Source: Malaya genurostris | Taxonomy: Eukaryota > Arthropoda > Insecta > Diptera > Culicidae | Assembly: GCF_030247185.1 (NCBI RefSeq) | Contig: NC_080572.1 | Span: forward strand, 234,175,336-234,239,335 | DNA: 64,000 nucleotides | Reading direction: 5' to 3' | In this document: positions 11,400 to 20,747 of the stretch, one piece after another | How the letters are laid out: every line of letters starts with the position of its first letter | Numbering within the stretch: position 1 is the first letter of the stretch | Made by a program: the position numbers and the translations under genes | Notes under the pieces: model-generated | The model's database searches: none | The model's input: only the letters and a program-made list of their open reading frames with translations | What the model was told of the DNA's origin: nothing

Positions 11400-14100
11400 A
11401 ATTCTTTATTTGAATGAAGTTGTCCCAGCGTAGATAGTTATGTTCTCTGTCAGCCTTCCATATATAGCAAGATGGTTATTTTGTAAGGAAAAAAGTTTCA
11501 GTTTGGACAACAAAAATTTTTGTTAGTAAACCTTTTATTTTCCTAAAGTTAGAGACGTCCATCTCTTCTGTGTGGCGGAGAGCGAGTGAAATTTCTCCCC
11601 TCGCACTGACAACATCATCGAGAGCTCTTTTCATTTTCACAAATGCACCACTGCTCTATACAGTGTGCACGCATCATGAGAGCGCATGTTTATCTTCTTT
11701 CACATCTAGCACCTCAAGTTCTCTGAGGTGGACATAGATATTTCCATTGAAGTGTACACGTCGGTGTGAACTCTGGTATATGGTTCGCACAAGAGAAGCG
11801 TGGAGCAAAATACAATTTATCGTTGAATTTTCGGTTTTCCGTACTGCTATAACGATTTTCATTGCAAGGACAGCTCTACTTTCTAGAAATTAATAAAAAT
11901 TACAAAAGTGTTCGCCCACCAGTGCACACTTGGGTGTATTCAGGCGATTCATACGAAGAGAATGTGATTCACTCGCACTAACATCTCTAGCCGCAAGTGC
12001 ACACTCAAAATTTGCCTCTTCGACACTGAACACAAGTGCGCATTCCTTTTTGTGCAGTGTTCACCGGCTGCATCCTCAGTGTAGGCATGAAACTTACACG
12101 TTGGTGTATCACTCTAGTGAAATGCCATCACTGCTTAAATGCACTCATATTGCAATGTATGAACGGATGGAAGGGAACATAGTCACCTATATCGGGACAA
12201 AATTTTATCAAAATCGTAAATACGATTGTTTGTAAATCGATTTAAAATTTTTACAGTTAGTTTGTTTTTAGTGTAGGTATCAGGAATCAAAACTAATGAG
12301 CTTAAGTGGCGCGTTCCCCTAGTTATTTGGAGATTTGTGTCCTGCCGTAGCTTCTCATCATTTTCCTGATGGGAAAAGAAAGGATAAAAGGATCATGGAA
12401 AGGAATAGGAGAATGAGTAAGGTGGGAAAACAGCACAGAGCATAAAGACACGATTCGTTTTGCATCTTCATATTAGAAGCTAACTTTTTATTTCAGTGTA
12501 GGACTCAATAAGGATTTTTTTTCAGTATTTTATTCAAAAATTTGACTGATACTATTTTTTAGTAGTTTCAACTTGGTTGCATAATGCCGAATTTTGAAAG
12601 TGATTGAAAATTATTTCCTTGTGAGATTGCAATATTAAAATGAGTATTGGTGTACTCGGTAAGAGCTTTACTGCACTCAAACACAACATTTCCAAATATT
12701 TCAAACATTTTCGTTAGAAAGAATTTGTTAAGTCTGAACACCTAGACACGGTCATTCCTGTCGAAGCTGACAACAGTGTGGATTATCTATGTAAGTATCA
12801 TGATAAACTGTAATGAAAATGTTCAACGACCCCTGAGTCTAGCATAAAATTACGGCATATTGCGCAGTACCTTTCACCAGGATAGTCGCGCTTTAGTCCA
12901 CGTACGTTGGCACTTTCGTGCAGAGTAAACCGGAAAACATCGTCATGACATGATTTTTCCGAGCTACTTCTGGTCACAAAAACTTTTGAAGGCAAACCGA
13001 ACTGGGAAAAACAAATTAGCAAAATATCCCGACAACATTCAACTTCCGTCGAAAAGTTTCTCGCTAATGGGCATTCTGCGGAAATATAGTATAAACACAG
13101 TGATAGTCGGTTAGCTTTGGCTATTTTTGTTTTGTTTTCACTGGTACCGTACAAACATGAAAAAAGTATCTTCACTATGGGAGCAGGTTTGTCGGGGAGC
13201 AGAGAAACAAAAGTTTTCGATTTGGTATGTAGATGTCTTTGCTAGTTGTTCGCTGGATCATCGCACAAAATGACATGATTTCCTACATTGAAAAGTCACT
13301 GGAGTCACTGCCATTAGACGGCAAAAAAATTTGATAAATGTCGTTCAACTTTTGCGGTTTACTCGCGTCACGGATCGAAACTCGTATGTTTCCATGCCAG
13401 TAATGCCTTGCTTGGCTACTTTGGTCGATGATTTTCGTCGAAAAATTAAACGAATCACGGGACTATTCTCTTTTATTTCGATGTTCAATCATACACTAAT
13501 AAGCTAGACAGAAAGTTGTTGTGGTGTCAGATTACAGATCGCCTGCCACACCAAGTATGTCTTGGCAAATTATTCTATCTTATTTTGCCGAAGCATCTCA
13601 GGAACATCCAGATGACACTTGTCGAAGACAAAAACTGCAATCCGGGGTGTTCGCTTTAATGCACGTTTCGTCATCCATTACACTGCATTTCGGTTGTACC
13701 ATCGATCCTTCCCTACTGGTAGACATGAAGTCTGGCCCGTTTCATTGTCTGCTGGGCGAACTAGACGGAAGAATTTACCTGCTTTGTCACGTCTTGATTG
13801 TGCTCACCAAACTGTTTCGCGATTCGTCTGTGGAACGGATCGGGATTTCCCACGACCGCACCGAAGCACATTTTAGTCTAGACACTTGCTTGCTTGGGAG
13901 CCATCTTGCACACGTAAACATTACACTCTGAATTAGTTTTACCCAAAATTTCATGCTCTACACACTTTAAAAAATCCCTGTGATTTTACATCTTGTGAGA
14001 TGCACATAAATGGAGCGTCGCAGTTCACGCAAATTCACGTGGAAGAACATTTAATATTGTGTCTAAAACTCCATGACATGAAATTCGTTGAAATAAAAAA
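11400..14100. other. spacer with no confident gene
   Basis: Open frames at 12798-13175 (minus) and 13521-13931 (plus) are over 100 codons long but carry no motif I recognise and have no supporting splice pattern. The GC-richer part of 13500-13930 could be an old coding or transposon fragment. The segment 11560-12130, rich in short words such as GTGCACAC, looks repetitive. Confidence 0.4.
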
Positions 14101-14111
14101 AGAACACTGAT

Positions 14112-14186
14112 AGCAACCGCCGCGACTTGAACCGAGAATCATTGGATCACAAGTACCTCTGTTAATCGACTGAGCCAAAGAAGCAT
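14112..14186 (-). other. tRNA-derived sequence (SINE head or tRNA pseudogene)
   Basis: Read on the minus strand, the segment contains an A-box-like word (TGGCTCAGTCGATTAACAGA) and a B-box-like word (GGTTCAAGTCGC) at tRNA spacing, the internal promoter of RNA polymerase III genes. No closed acceptor stem or convincing anticodon arm forms, so this is more likely a SINE head or decayed tRNA than a working tRNA gene. Confidence 0.5.
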
Positions 14187-14625
14187 GCATCTGCTTGGCT
14201 TTTATCAGGTGCATTTAAATTCATACATTCGTACCTGCTATCAGAACGCGAGTTACAGTCGAAACCAGTAAAATTCAAGCTCATCTAACATTAAGTTATT
14301 ATAAATAAAATTTTCCGTCGTTTGACAGATTAGGTCCTTATGAATTACATCGTATGAGGAATTAAGTCACTTGTATTATTCAAATTTTTTTGGTGTGTAC
14401 TTAAAACGAATAGAAAAGTTGTACATAGAAGAAAGTGTGTGCATTATTTTTCGAGTGCAATCTTTATCACAGGTTTGTCAGGTGAACTACTCCATAATCT
14501 TACAATTACTCTCATGCACACACCTAGAATGTGCAGTTGAATGCAATTTTCTTACATCTTTCTTCACATTCGAACTACAGAATGAAACAGTTCTGTGATC
14601 GGTCAAGCCATCCATGAGAAAACTA

Positions 14626-15527
14626 TACGAGGTCTGTTTAAAAAAGTACCCGGAATTCTCATTTTTCTAAAAAAATATTTATTTATTCGTCTACATCTAT
14701 ATGGTCCCCTTCAAAGTAATCCCCCCTAGATAAAATACACTTATGCCAGCATTTTTTCCAGTCTTCGAAACACCCCTGATAGTCACTTTTTGTAATGCTC
14801 TGTAGCACTCTCAGCGATTCTGCCTTTATCTCTTCAATCGATGAAAAACGCTGTCCTTTCATGGGTCTCTTCAACTTTGGGAACAGGAAAAAATCACACG
14901 GAGCGATATCTGGTGAATAAGGAGATTGGGGCATGATTAAAGTCTTGTTTTTAGCCAAAAAATCACGAATAAGCAACGATGAATTTTGCTGCCACTCGTT
15001 TCATGGCCAAAACATTTGAAAAAATATGATGGCATGAGCCAACTGATATGCCAACTTCATCAGCAACTTCTCTAATAGTGATTCGGCGATCATCCATAAT
15101 CATTTTTTCCACTTTTCCCACATTTTCATCGATTATTGACGTGCTGGGTCGACCGGAGCGTTCGTCGTCTTCAACGTCTTCGCGGCCATCTTGGAAACGT
15201 TTATACCACTCGTAAACACTTGTTTTTTTCATAGCAGACTCATCGTAGGCTCTCTGTAACATTTCGCACACTTGGTTACACTTTATTTCATTTTTCACGC
15301 AAAATTTAATACAAATTCTTTGACTCTTCAATTCAAAAATCGCCGAGCTCAAAAAAACACGTCTACACCAGCCGCTACAAGACAGAATGTAAACAATGAA
15401 TACAGCTGAAAATTTCACCATACATTAGGGACATATGTACCAACACAATAAAAAAAAATTTTGACCACCGGACTCTCCAGACGCGCGCAATTAAAAAATT
15501 CCGGGAACTTTTTGAACAGACCTCGTA
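14626..15527 (-). mobile_element. mariner-like element with internal deletion
   Basis: TA dinucleotides at 14626-14627 and 15526-15527 flank inverted repeats that share CGAGGTCTGTT and continue as imperfect AAAAAGT-CCGGAATT. The 902-bp element carries the transposase N-terminus at the right and the C-terminus at the left, on the minus strand, with the middle deleted. This mariner lineage differs from the two at 1.15 and 9.62 kb: the ends and the protein (SGRPSTSIIDENVGKVEKMI, PYSPDIAPCDFFLFPKLKR) are distinct. Confidence 0.92.
14683..15390 (-). pseudogene. mariner-like transposase, central catalytic region deleted
   Basis: The N-terminal part (15340 down to about 14980) includes RICIKFCVKNEIKCNQVCEM, VYEWYKRFQDGREDVEDDER and the second helix-turn-helix VADEVGISVGSCHHIFSNVL. 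It then joins LLIRDFLAKNKTLIMPQSPY at about 14975 and SPDIAPCDFFLFPKLKRP, ending GDYFEGDHIDVDE at 14683. The block with the first two catalytic aspartates (DETW and HDNA) is missing; only the third Asp (SPDIAPCD) remains. Non-autonomous. Confidence 0.88.
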
Positions 15528-15529
15528 TA

Positions 15530-16130
15530 ACGGTATAATCTAAGTCGGTTCGTATGGCCATCAACTAACATGACGTACAAACTCTGCTAGTTTTTATTAT
15601 ATTTTTGAAGACTTTAAACATCGTATTTTAAACGTTCGATTTTAGCATCGTATTTTAAACGACGGTGTACATTTTTGTTGAATTTATAGTAGGTCCATAA
15701 GACCTTTAATTTGACCCTAAGATTGGAAGTTCTGCAATCTCTTAGAAAAGTGAGTTAGATCCATTTTTGAGCATATGACTATTATCTCCCATCGTTAATC
15801 GAAAACCGTGAAACAGTGTGCAATATTTAACACTTTTTACCATATAACTAGAAGTCAGATCCGAAGGAAGTTCAGGAATTCCATATGGGACCACTAGACC
15901 TTTCATTTGAATCCTAGTTTGTCGAAATCGGTCCGAAAAAAAAGTTATATTATTTGACATACACACACAGACATTGCTCAGCTCGACGAACTGAGTCAAA
16001 TTTTTCAAGCGATTGTCGATTTTTCAAGTGATTGGATAGCATAACAAAATATATTACTACTAGTAATCGAAAATAAGCTATCCACAAATTTTTCTTTCAA
16101 ATTATGATAAAAAAATATGACATTTTATTC
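15530..16130. repeat. dispersed AT-rich repeat (GGTCCCATATGGAATTCC-type units)
   Basis: The segment 15665-16020 contains the unit TAGAAGTCAGATCC-GTTCAGGAATTCCATATGGGACCAC-TTTCATTTGAATCC, also found near 4120, 22870, 29200 and 49250. It ends in a CACACACAGACATTGCTCAG-GAACTGAGTC segment resembling 4500-4550 and 29330-29370. Non-coding. Confidence 0.55.
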
Positions 16131-16194
16131 AAACTAAAAATTGTTCCTTTATTGTACGAGGTTAAACTTAAGCATAAGAAAAATCGGATGAAAT

Positions 16195-16912
16195 TTAAGT
16201 TATTCCTCCGCGAATTTTCGATCTTTTGATCGAACGCTCTTCATTAAGTTCCGGACAAGTGTTGCATCGCATTTTTGGACGCTTGAGCCCAAATTTTTTT
16301 GAACTCCTGCATGTTCCCAGCTGCCTTACCAGTCTTCTTGAAGACCCCAGTAACGTTCGATGGGTCGAAGCTGAGGGCAATTTGGAGGATTGATATTTTA
16401 CTCAACGAAATTTATACCATTTTCCGCAAGCCAATTGAGAGTGGTTTTGGCATAGTAAGCCGACGCTAAATCCGGCCAAAACAGTGGAGGTGTACTATGC
16501 TTCTTTTATAAAGGCAGCAATCTCTTCTGGAGACACTCAGATCGAAAGATTTCTTCATGTATAGTTCCGGTAGTGTATAAAATGGTTGACTTCAAACCAC
16601 AGGAACATATTGCCAGTACCTTTGGACTGAATTTCTTCACTTGAATCGACCTGTCCGCATCGCTCACATCCTCCCCAACGATGACAGTAAAGTATTGTGG
16701 AACTGGAAGGATTTTTGAGTCCTCCTTTACATAAGTCTCGGACACATCCAGACACAGCAAACGACGCGAATACAATTTCCGGGCCCTTGTTGCTGGTCGC
16801 TTCTTCTGTTCTACACTTTGTTTAGAGATTTTCTGCTTCTTGTAGGTCTTCAGGTGATTTCGCCTCTCGATACGCTGGATCATTCCGACACTCGTTCCTG
16901 CCCTTTTGCTAA
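16195..16912 (-). pseudogene. ITmD37E transposon fragment
   Basis: On the minus strand from 16912 the translation reads RDLAK, a frame change, then GMIQRIERRNHLKTYKKQKI, YVKEDSKILPVPQYFTVIVG and ICSCGLKS, parallel to the transposase at 20748-21972. After stops near 16500 a shifted frame gives GNMQEFKKIWAQA-like residues (near 16315), matching the C-terminus after the catalytic Glu. The first catalytic Asp region (DVSETYVKED against DDESYAKKD) is altered. The N-terminal helix-turn-helix is missing where the fragment abuts the LINE fragment at 16913. Confidence 0.75.
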
Positions 16913-16913
16913 A

Positions 16914-17500
16914 TCACGTATTGATATTGATTTGTTCTTCATGATTAGAGATACCACTTTCTGGTCTATAAAAGGAAATTCCTAAAAGCACTCCACCACA
17001 CGGAGAGTCTCTATCGAGAAGTATAATGTTAAAGTCATTTAAATTTAAAGGTATGTTTGAAGTAAGCCATGTTTCGCACAAAGCAAATACATCACATTTT
17101 CGACTATGCAATAAAACTTTGAATGAATCAAGTCTTGTCATGATGCTTCGACAATTCCACTGCATGACAGTGATTGAAACATTTGCGGCGGATGATAAAT
17201 TATCCATCAAATGATACAAACCCTGAGAGAATTGGCAATTGAGCTGATTCATCAGAGTCAGATTCCTCTGGCTCTAGATTTAAAAAAGAGTTTTCTGTTT
17301 CTAAAAGAGGGGGGGGGCGGCGTCAATGACAGTTTTAAGCATTTCTGCATATGTGCGCTTAGACCGTGTTTTTAAAGAAAGCTTCATTTTGTCTTTGTGC
17401 AACTTTAATGCAGCGCATACTGAAAGATCATGAGGACTCTCTCCACATTTAATACATTTTTCACCTTTACTGCAATCATTATCGTTCACCTTCACACTTA
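16914..17500 (-). mobile_element. I-like non-LTR retrotransposon fragment
   Basis: On the minus strand, 17495-17301 encodes the end of a gag-like ORF1 with a CCHC-like zinc-knuckle segment (CIKCGESPHDLSVCAALKLH). Then 17252-16914 encodes the start of ORF2 with an apurinic endonuclease domain: ITVMQWNCRSIMTRLDSFKV, with the catalytic Asn in QWNCRS, and FALCETWLTSN with the catalytic Glu. The order ORF1 then endonuclease is that of a 5' part of an I- or Jockey-like LINE. The element is cut at 16913 by the ITmD37E fragment, and everything downstream, including the RT, is absent. Confidence 0.75.
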
Positions 17501-17639
17501 ATACATTTCGGCTTATTTGTATATTTGTATAATTTCATCTGACATTTGTTTAGAGATGGGCAACTAGTTCTTTTGAAAGAATGAATGAGCAGTAGTTCGA
17601 GAACGGTAATTCCTCTGTTTAAAATCCCAGGACCGTTTT

Positions 17640-18087
17640 GTCGTGAATACGACTTACTTTACTATGGGGCGCCTTTTCAAAATTTACCCTCTGAGAGAGT
17701 GATAAGTTTTTGATCGTGAATATCTCTTATTGTATCTAATGAATCAACATAATTCTTGCTAGATGCCATCGGAAATATGATCACAATTTTATGATAAAAT
17801 GTTCAGTTGTGTGACATAATCTCAAATAGCTCAAAATTAAACTTTTCTGAAATGTTTGGTATAAACGAGTATCAAAGAGGATAATTCATAAGGCGCGTTT
17901 GCCTTTCTCGTATTTTGAAAGCTCATAGTTCAGTGATCTGTGGAAGGATTTATATAATCTAACTACCAGTAGAATCGAAAATTTTCAACTTGAACGTGTA
18001 TTGCAACAACATTGAAATTTTTCAATAGTACACTATTGAAAAATCTGTTTGATTTAACCCATGACAGCACCAGCCAATCAGAACGCG
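17640..18087 (+). repeat. hairpin-headed repeat carrying a histone-type CCAAT promoter, copy A
   Basis: It starts with the perfect hairpin GTCGT-GAAT-ACGAC (17640-17653), continues ACTTTACTATGGGGCGCC and CCCTCTGAGAGAGTGATAAG, and ends in CACCAGCCAATCAGAACGCG (18070-18087). The copy at 58139-58376 matches both the head and the CCAAT end, but lacks about 210 bp that copy A has at 17827-18035. Partial copies with the head only lie at 44438-44605 and, inverted, at 51690-51878. In copy A the CCAAT box is followed by a TATA box and the histone H2B start. Confidence 0.75.
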
Positions 18088-18124
18088 AGATGTCTGCATC
18101 TATACAAGAGCATCCATATAAAAG
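18070..18124 (+). promoter_or_regulatory. histone-type promoter (CCAAT box and TATA box)
   Basis: AGCCAATCAGAACGCG at 18072-18087 contains the CCAATCAGA motif found in histone gene promoters, and TATAAAAG follows at 18117-18124, about 40 bp downstream. A leader-like segment 18130-18195 follows. A second TATA box (TATAAAA, 18287-18293) lies 75 bp before the H2B start codon and is probably the proper H2B promoter; this upstream pair may have served another histone gene now lost. Confidence 0.6.
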
Positions 18125-18286
18125 TTGAGTGGTTCATTTTTCCTACCATTTTCTGAGCAACTGTTCCCTAAACAAGACACACACGAGAACAACATCGAGG
18201 ACCTGTCGTCTCACTGTTTGCCGTTCTGCGAACAGGAAAAGGAATTTTGGCAAAGGGGCAGTCCGTACACCGCTGCCAGTTGCAGG

Positions 18287-18293
18287 TATAAAA
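18287..18293 (+). promoter_or_regulatory. TATA box of the H2B remnant
   Basis: TATAAAA lies 75 bp upstream of the H2B ATG at 18368, a spacing suited to the short leader of a replication-dependent histone gene. Confidence 0.5.
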
Positions 18294-18367
18294 TGAAATG
18301 TGATGTGTGAAATAGCGTCATTTAAGTTAAAGCAGCTACTCTGAACGTACGAGACACCGTCAGCACG

Positions 18368-18470
18368 ATGGCACCGAAAACCGGTAGAAAGGCAGCCAAA
18401 AAGTCCAGCAAGACCCATTCAAAGCACTTTTCAGTGCTTTTCAGACAATTCAAAGCACTTTTCAGTGCTG
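18368..18470 (+). pseudogene. histone H2B remnant: start codons fused to 3' stem-loops
   Basis: From the ATG at 18368 about 15 codons (MAPKTGRKAAKKSSK) match the lysine-rich N-terminal tail of insect histone H2B. The histone fold is absent: within 55 bp of the ATG the sequence becomes a histone mRNA 3' stem-loop (AGCACT-TTTC-AGTGCT, 18423-18438), followed by a second copy at 18454-18469. About 105 codons have therefore been lost by a deletion that joined the tail to the 3' untranslated region. The tail keeps its promoter and start codon, so a short transcript ending in a stem-loop is conceivable, but no functional nucleosomal histone can be made. Confidence 0.75.
18423..18469 (+). terminator. 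two histone mRNA 3' stem-loops
   Basis: The sequence AGCACTTTTCAGTGCT occurs at 18423-18438 and 18454-18469. Each has a perfect 6-bp stem and the TTTC tetraloop that is diagnostic of metazoan replication-dependent histone mRNAs, where SLBP binds and U7 snRNP directs cleavage. CAAA precedes each stem, as in real genes. GAAGATCATC follows the second stem at the place of the purine-rich downstream element. Confidence 0.75.
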
Positions 18471-18601
18471 AAGATCATCATAAACAACTAGTTGAGTTTT
18501 GTCGCTTTCCTACCATTTTCTGAGCAACTGTTGCCGAAACAAGACACACAAGAGAACCATCTCAGATCTAAGTGCAGATCTTGTTGATTAAGGCAATTCA
18601 A

Positions 18602-18616
18602 GGCACTTTTAGTGCC
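18602..18616 (+). terminator. third histone-type 3' stem-loop (loop shortened)
   Basis: GGCACT-TTT-AGTGCC has the consensus histone stem but a three-base loop, one base (C) short of the normal TTTC. It follows a duplicated copy of the leader segment (18496-18560 repeats 18130-18195 with CCTACCATTTTCTGAGCAAC), so it probably belonged to a neighbouring histone unit. Confidence 0.6.
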
Positions 18617-18981
18617 ACAGATAATCATTAAGAGTTAATTAAACTTTCAATATTTCATACCAAAAGATTCATCAAGATGGAAGTTAAAATAATTTGCGCC
18701 GTCACTAACACATTCAATTACGAACGGTAATGCGAAAGTGGAAGTGATGATGTTGAATACATCTTTATACTAGTATACAAATATGCCGTGCGAAACAGAG
18801 TTGCCACGTATACAATTCAATATGTATTTTTGTCGTGAATACTTTCGTATGCGGCCGCAAAACAAAAATGAACAAATTGTTAGAACAAAGGTTTCTACTT
18901 GATTTGCGCATTCTACATTCCAGGCGTATCAGAACTGGCTAAACCTAAAGCAATCTTAAATCTTTATCACAGTGATGTGGT

Positions 18982-18997
18982 CGTCCTGAAAAGGACG
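18982..18997 (-). terminator. histone 3' stem-loop of the H2A remnant
   Basis: On the minus strand CGTCCT-TTTC-AGGACG forms a perfect 6-bp stem with the histone TTTC loop, about 10 bases downstream of the last recognisable H2A codon. Confidence 0.75.
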
Positions 18998-19275
18998 GGG
19001 CTTTTATTCAACTCCTCGTCGTTACGGATGGCCAGCTGCAGATGGCGAGGAATGATTTTCGTTTTCTTGTTGTCACGGGCAGCGTTACCGGCTAATTCCA
19101 ACACTTCGGCAGCCAAGTACTCCATCACTGCCGCCAGACAGACCGATACACCAGCACCGACACGCTCGGCGTGGTTCCCCTTCCGAGGCAAACGATGGAT
19201 TCTGCCGCCAACTGGGAACTGCAGACCAGCACGGTTTGAGCGGCACTTTGCCTTGCCCCTAACTGTTCCTCCTGT
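18982..19275 (-). pseudogene. histone H2A pseudogene, C-terminally truncated
   Basis: On the minus strand, from about 19275, the codons read GGTVRGKAKCRSNRAGLQFP, a one-codon insertion in PVGGRIHRL, then AERVGAG, VMEYLAAEVLELAGNAARDN and IIPRHLQLAIRNDEELNK. This is the core of histone H2A, the DNA-binding partner of H2B in the nucleosome. The start codon and first residues are missing. After EELNK (about residue 95 of the usual 124) the C-terminal tail is absent and the sequence passes within 10 bp into a histone 3' stem-loop (18982-18997). The frame continues open to a stop at 18967. The truncation mirrors that of the H2B remnant, and the pair lies tail to tail rather than in the head-to-head order common in insect histone clusters. 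Confidence 0.88.
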
Positions 19276-19309
19276 GTGCGAACAAACAATTAAAAATTAA
19301 AATCTAAAC

Positions 19310-20747
19310 CTATCTATCGCTAATCACTACGTGGCAATTGTTAAGTAAATGTTTATGAAACACGGTTGACGACACATTAAAAGCGAATAGTTGAGAGAAC
19401 TCGTTGAACCGCAGGTTTAGGCGCATGAGTAACGTTGGACTATCAATGTCGCCCAAAAGTAGTTTGGCAACGAAAGTTGGTTGAGCAGTTATGCGTCGTA
19501 CCTCCAATGGCTCGAGGTTCAAAAAACGGCAGCGGTATTCGTAACCATGTTGACGATGAAACCAAGTTGACGGTTTGCTTTGACCAACATATCGTCATAG
19601 TGCAATCTAAAAGTAATTTCACGATCTAGCGTGACACCAAGGTCTTTAATACATTCCACTCGTGCCATGGACCTTTCTGAGATTTCATAGCCATACAAGA
19701 TAGGATCAGTTTTCCGGTAGAAAGATATGACGCAGCATTTCTCGATACTCAGGTACAAACAATTTTTTTGCACACCAATCTACGAACTTTTGTATCATAT
19801 GTTGTAGTTCAAGACAATCCGCGAGACGCTTGATAACCTTCAGGAATTTTGCATCGCCTACAGTGATACATCGTTCATGAAAATCGAAAACAGCAACGGA
19901 CCAAGATTGCTGCCTTGCGGAACTCCAGAAAAATTCGAAAAAAAAACTTCTGATGTTGAAGAACCGATTTTAACGCGTACAGAACGGCTTGTCAGATACG
20001 ATCTAAACCACTCCACACTCATCGTTGTGACACCCAGTAGTTGAAGCTTCGACAGAAGTATTTTGTGATCTACTCGATCAAATACCGCTTTAAGATCCAT
20101 ATACGCTGTAGCAATTTGCCATCCAGAGTCCATGGTCTGCATACATTTTGAGGTGAATGTCATAAGATTCGATGCATCCGAACGTTACGGGTAAAATCCG
20201 TGCTGTTCGTTATCTATGTAGGTTCTGCTACTAGCATATCGTTCACGATAATTTCGAACAGCTTCGAACATGCACACAAAGACGTAATACCGCGATAGTT
20301 GGAAATGTCACGTTTATCGCCTTTATGGTGAACCGGAAGCATATAGAACTTCCATCGTGAAGGAAACTCGCTTTGTAGAGTTGAAAGGTTAAACAATTAC
20401 GGTATTGGATACCTGAGTGCTTTTGCGCAACGTTTCAACACAGATGAAGGAATACCACAAGGACCAGCAGCGAACGAGAGCATTAAGTTTCGCATTGCTG
20501 TCTCAACTATTTGTTCAGTTATGAGCTTATGAGAGGAATATGGAAGTTATTAACTCGTCTATTTGAATCTGTGTTGCAGAATTATCATGAAATGCATTCT
20601 TGATGTGATGCTCAAAAAAATCACACTTTTCCTTCTCGTGGCTGTTTGATTTCCAAAAAAAAAACATCGAGTGCGGAAGACCAGTCTCTCTTCTTTTTGA
20701 ATTCACAAAAGACCAAAAAAGTTCAGGGTTTCGAGTCCAGTACGTCT
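19310..20747 (-). pseudogene. Jockey-like ORF2 (reverse transcriptase) remnant
   Basis: This is the palm and thumb of a LINE reverse transcriptase. The A motif (AYMDLKAVFDRVDH) keeps the first catalytic Asp. The B motif GVPQGSNLGPLL is intact. The C motif (normally YADD) has been lost in a small deletion near 19860, where FMNDVSL is followed by a stop and then DAKFLKVIKRLADCLELQHM. Further stops and shifts occur near 20400 and 19775. It cannot encode an active enzyme. Confidence 0.82.

Noticed and set aside
12798..13175. 125-codon minus-strand open frame
   Set aside because: No recognisable motif, no splice support and AT-rich surroundings; left as unassigned.
18899..19300. 133-codon plus-strand open frame
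   Set aside because: Antisense to the histone H2A remnant.
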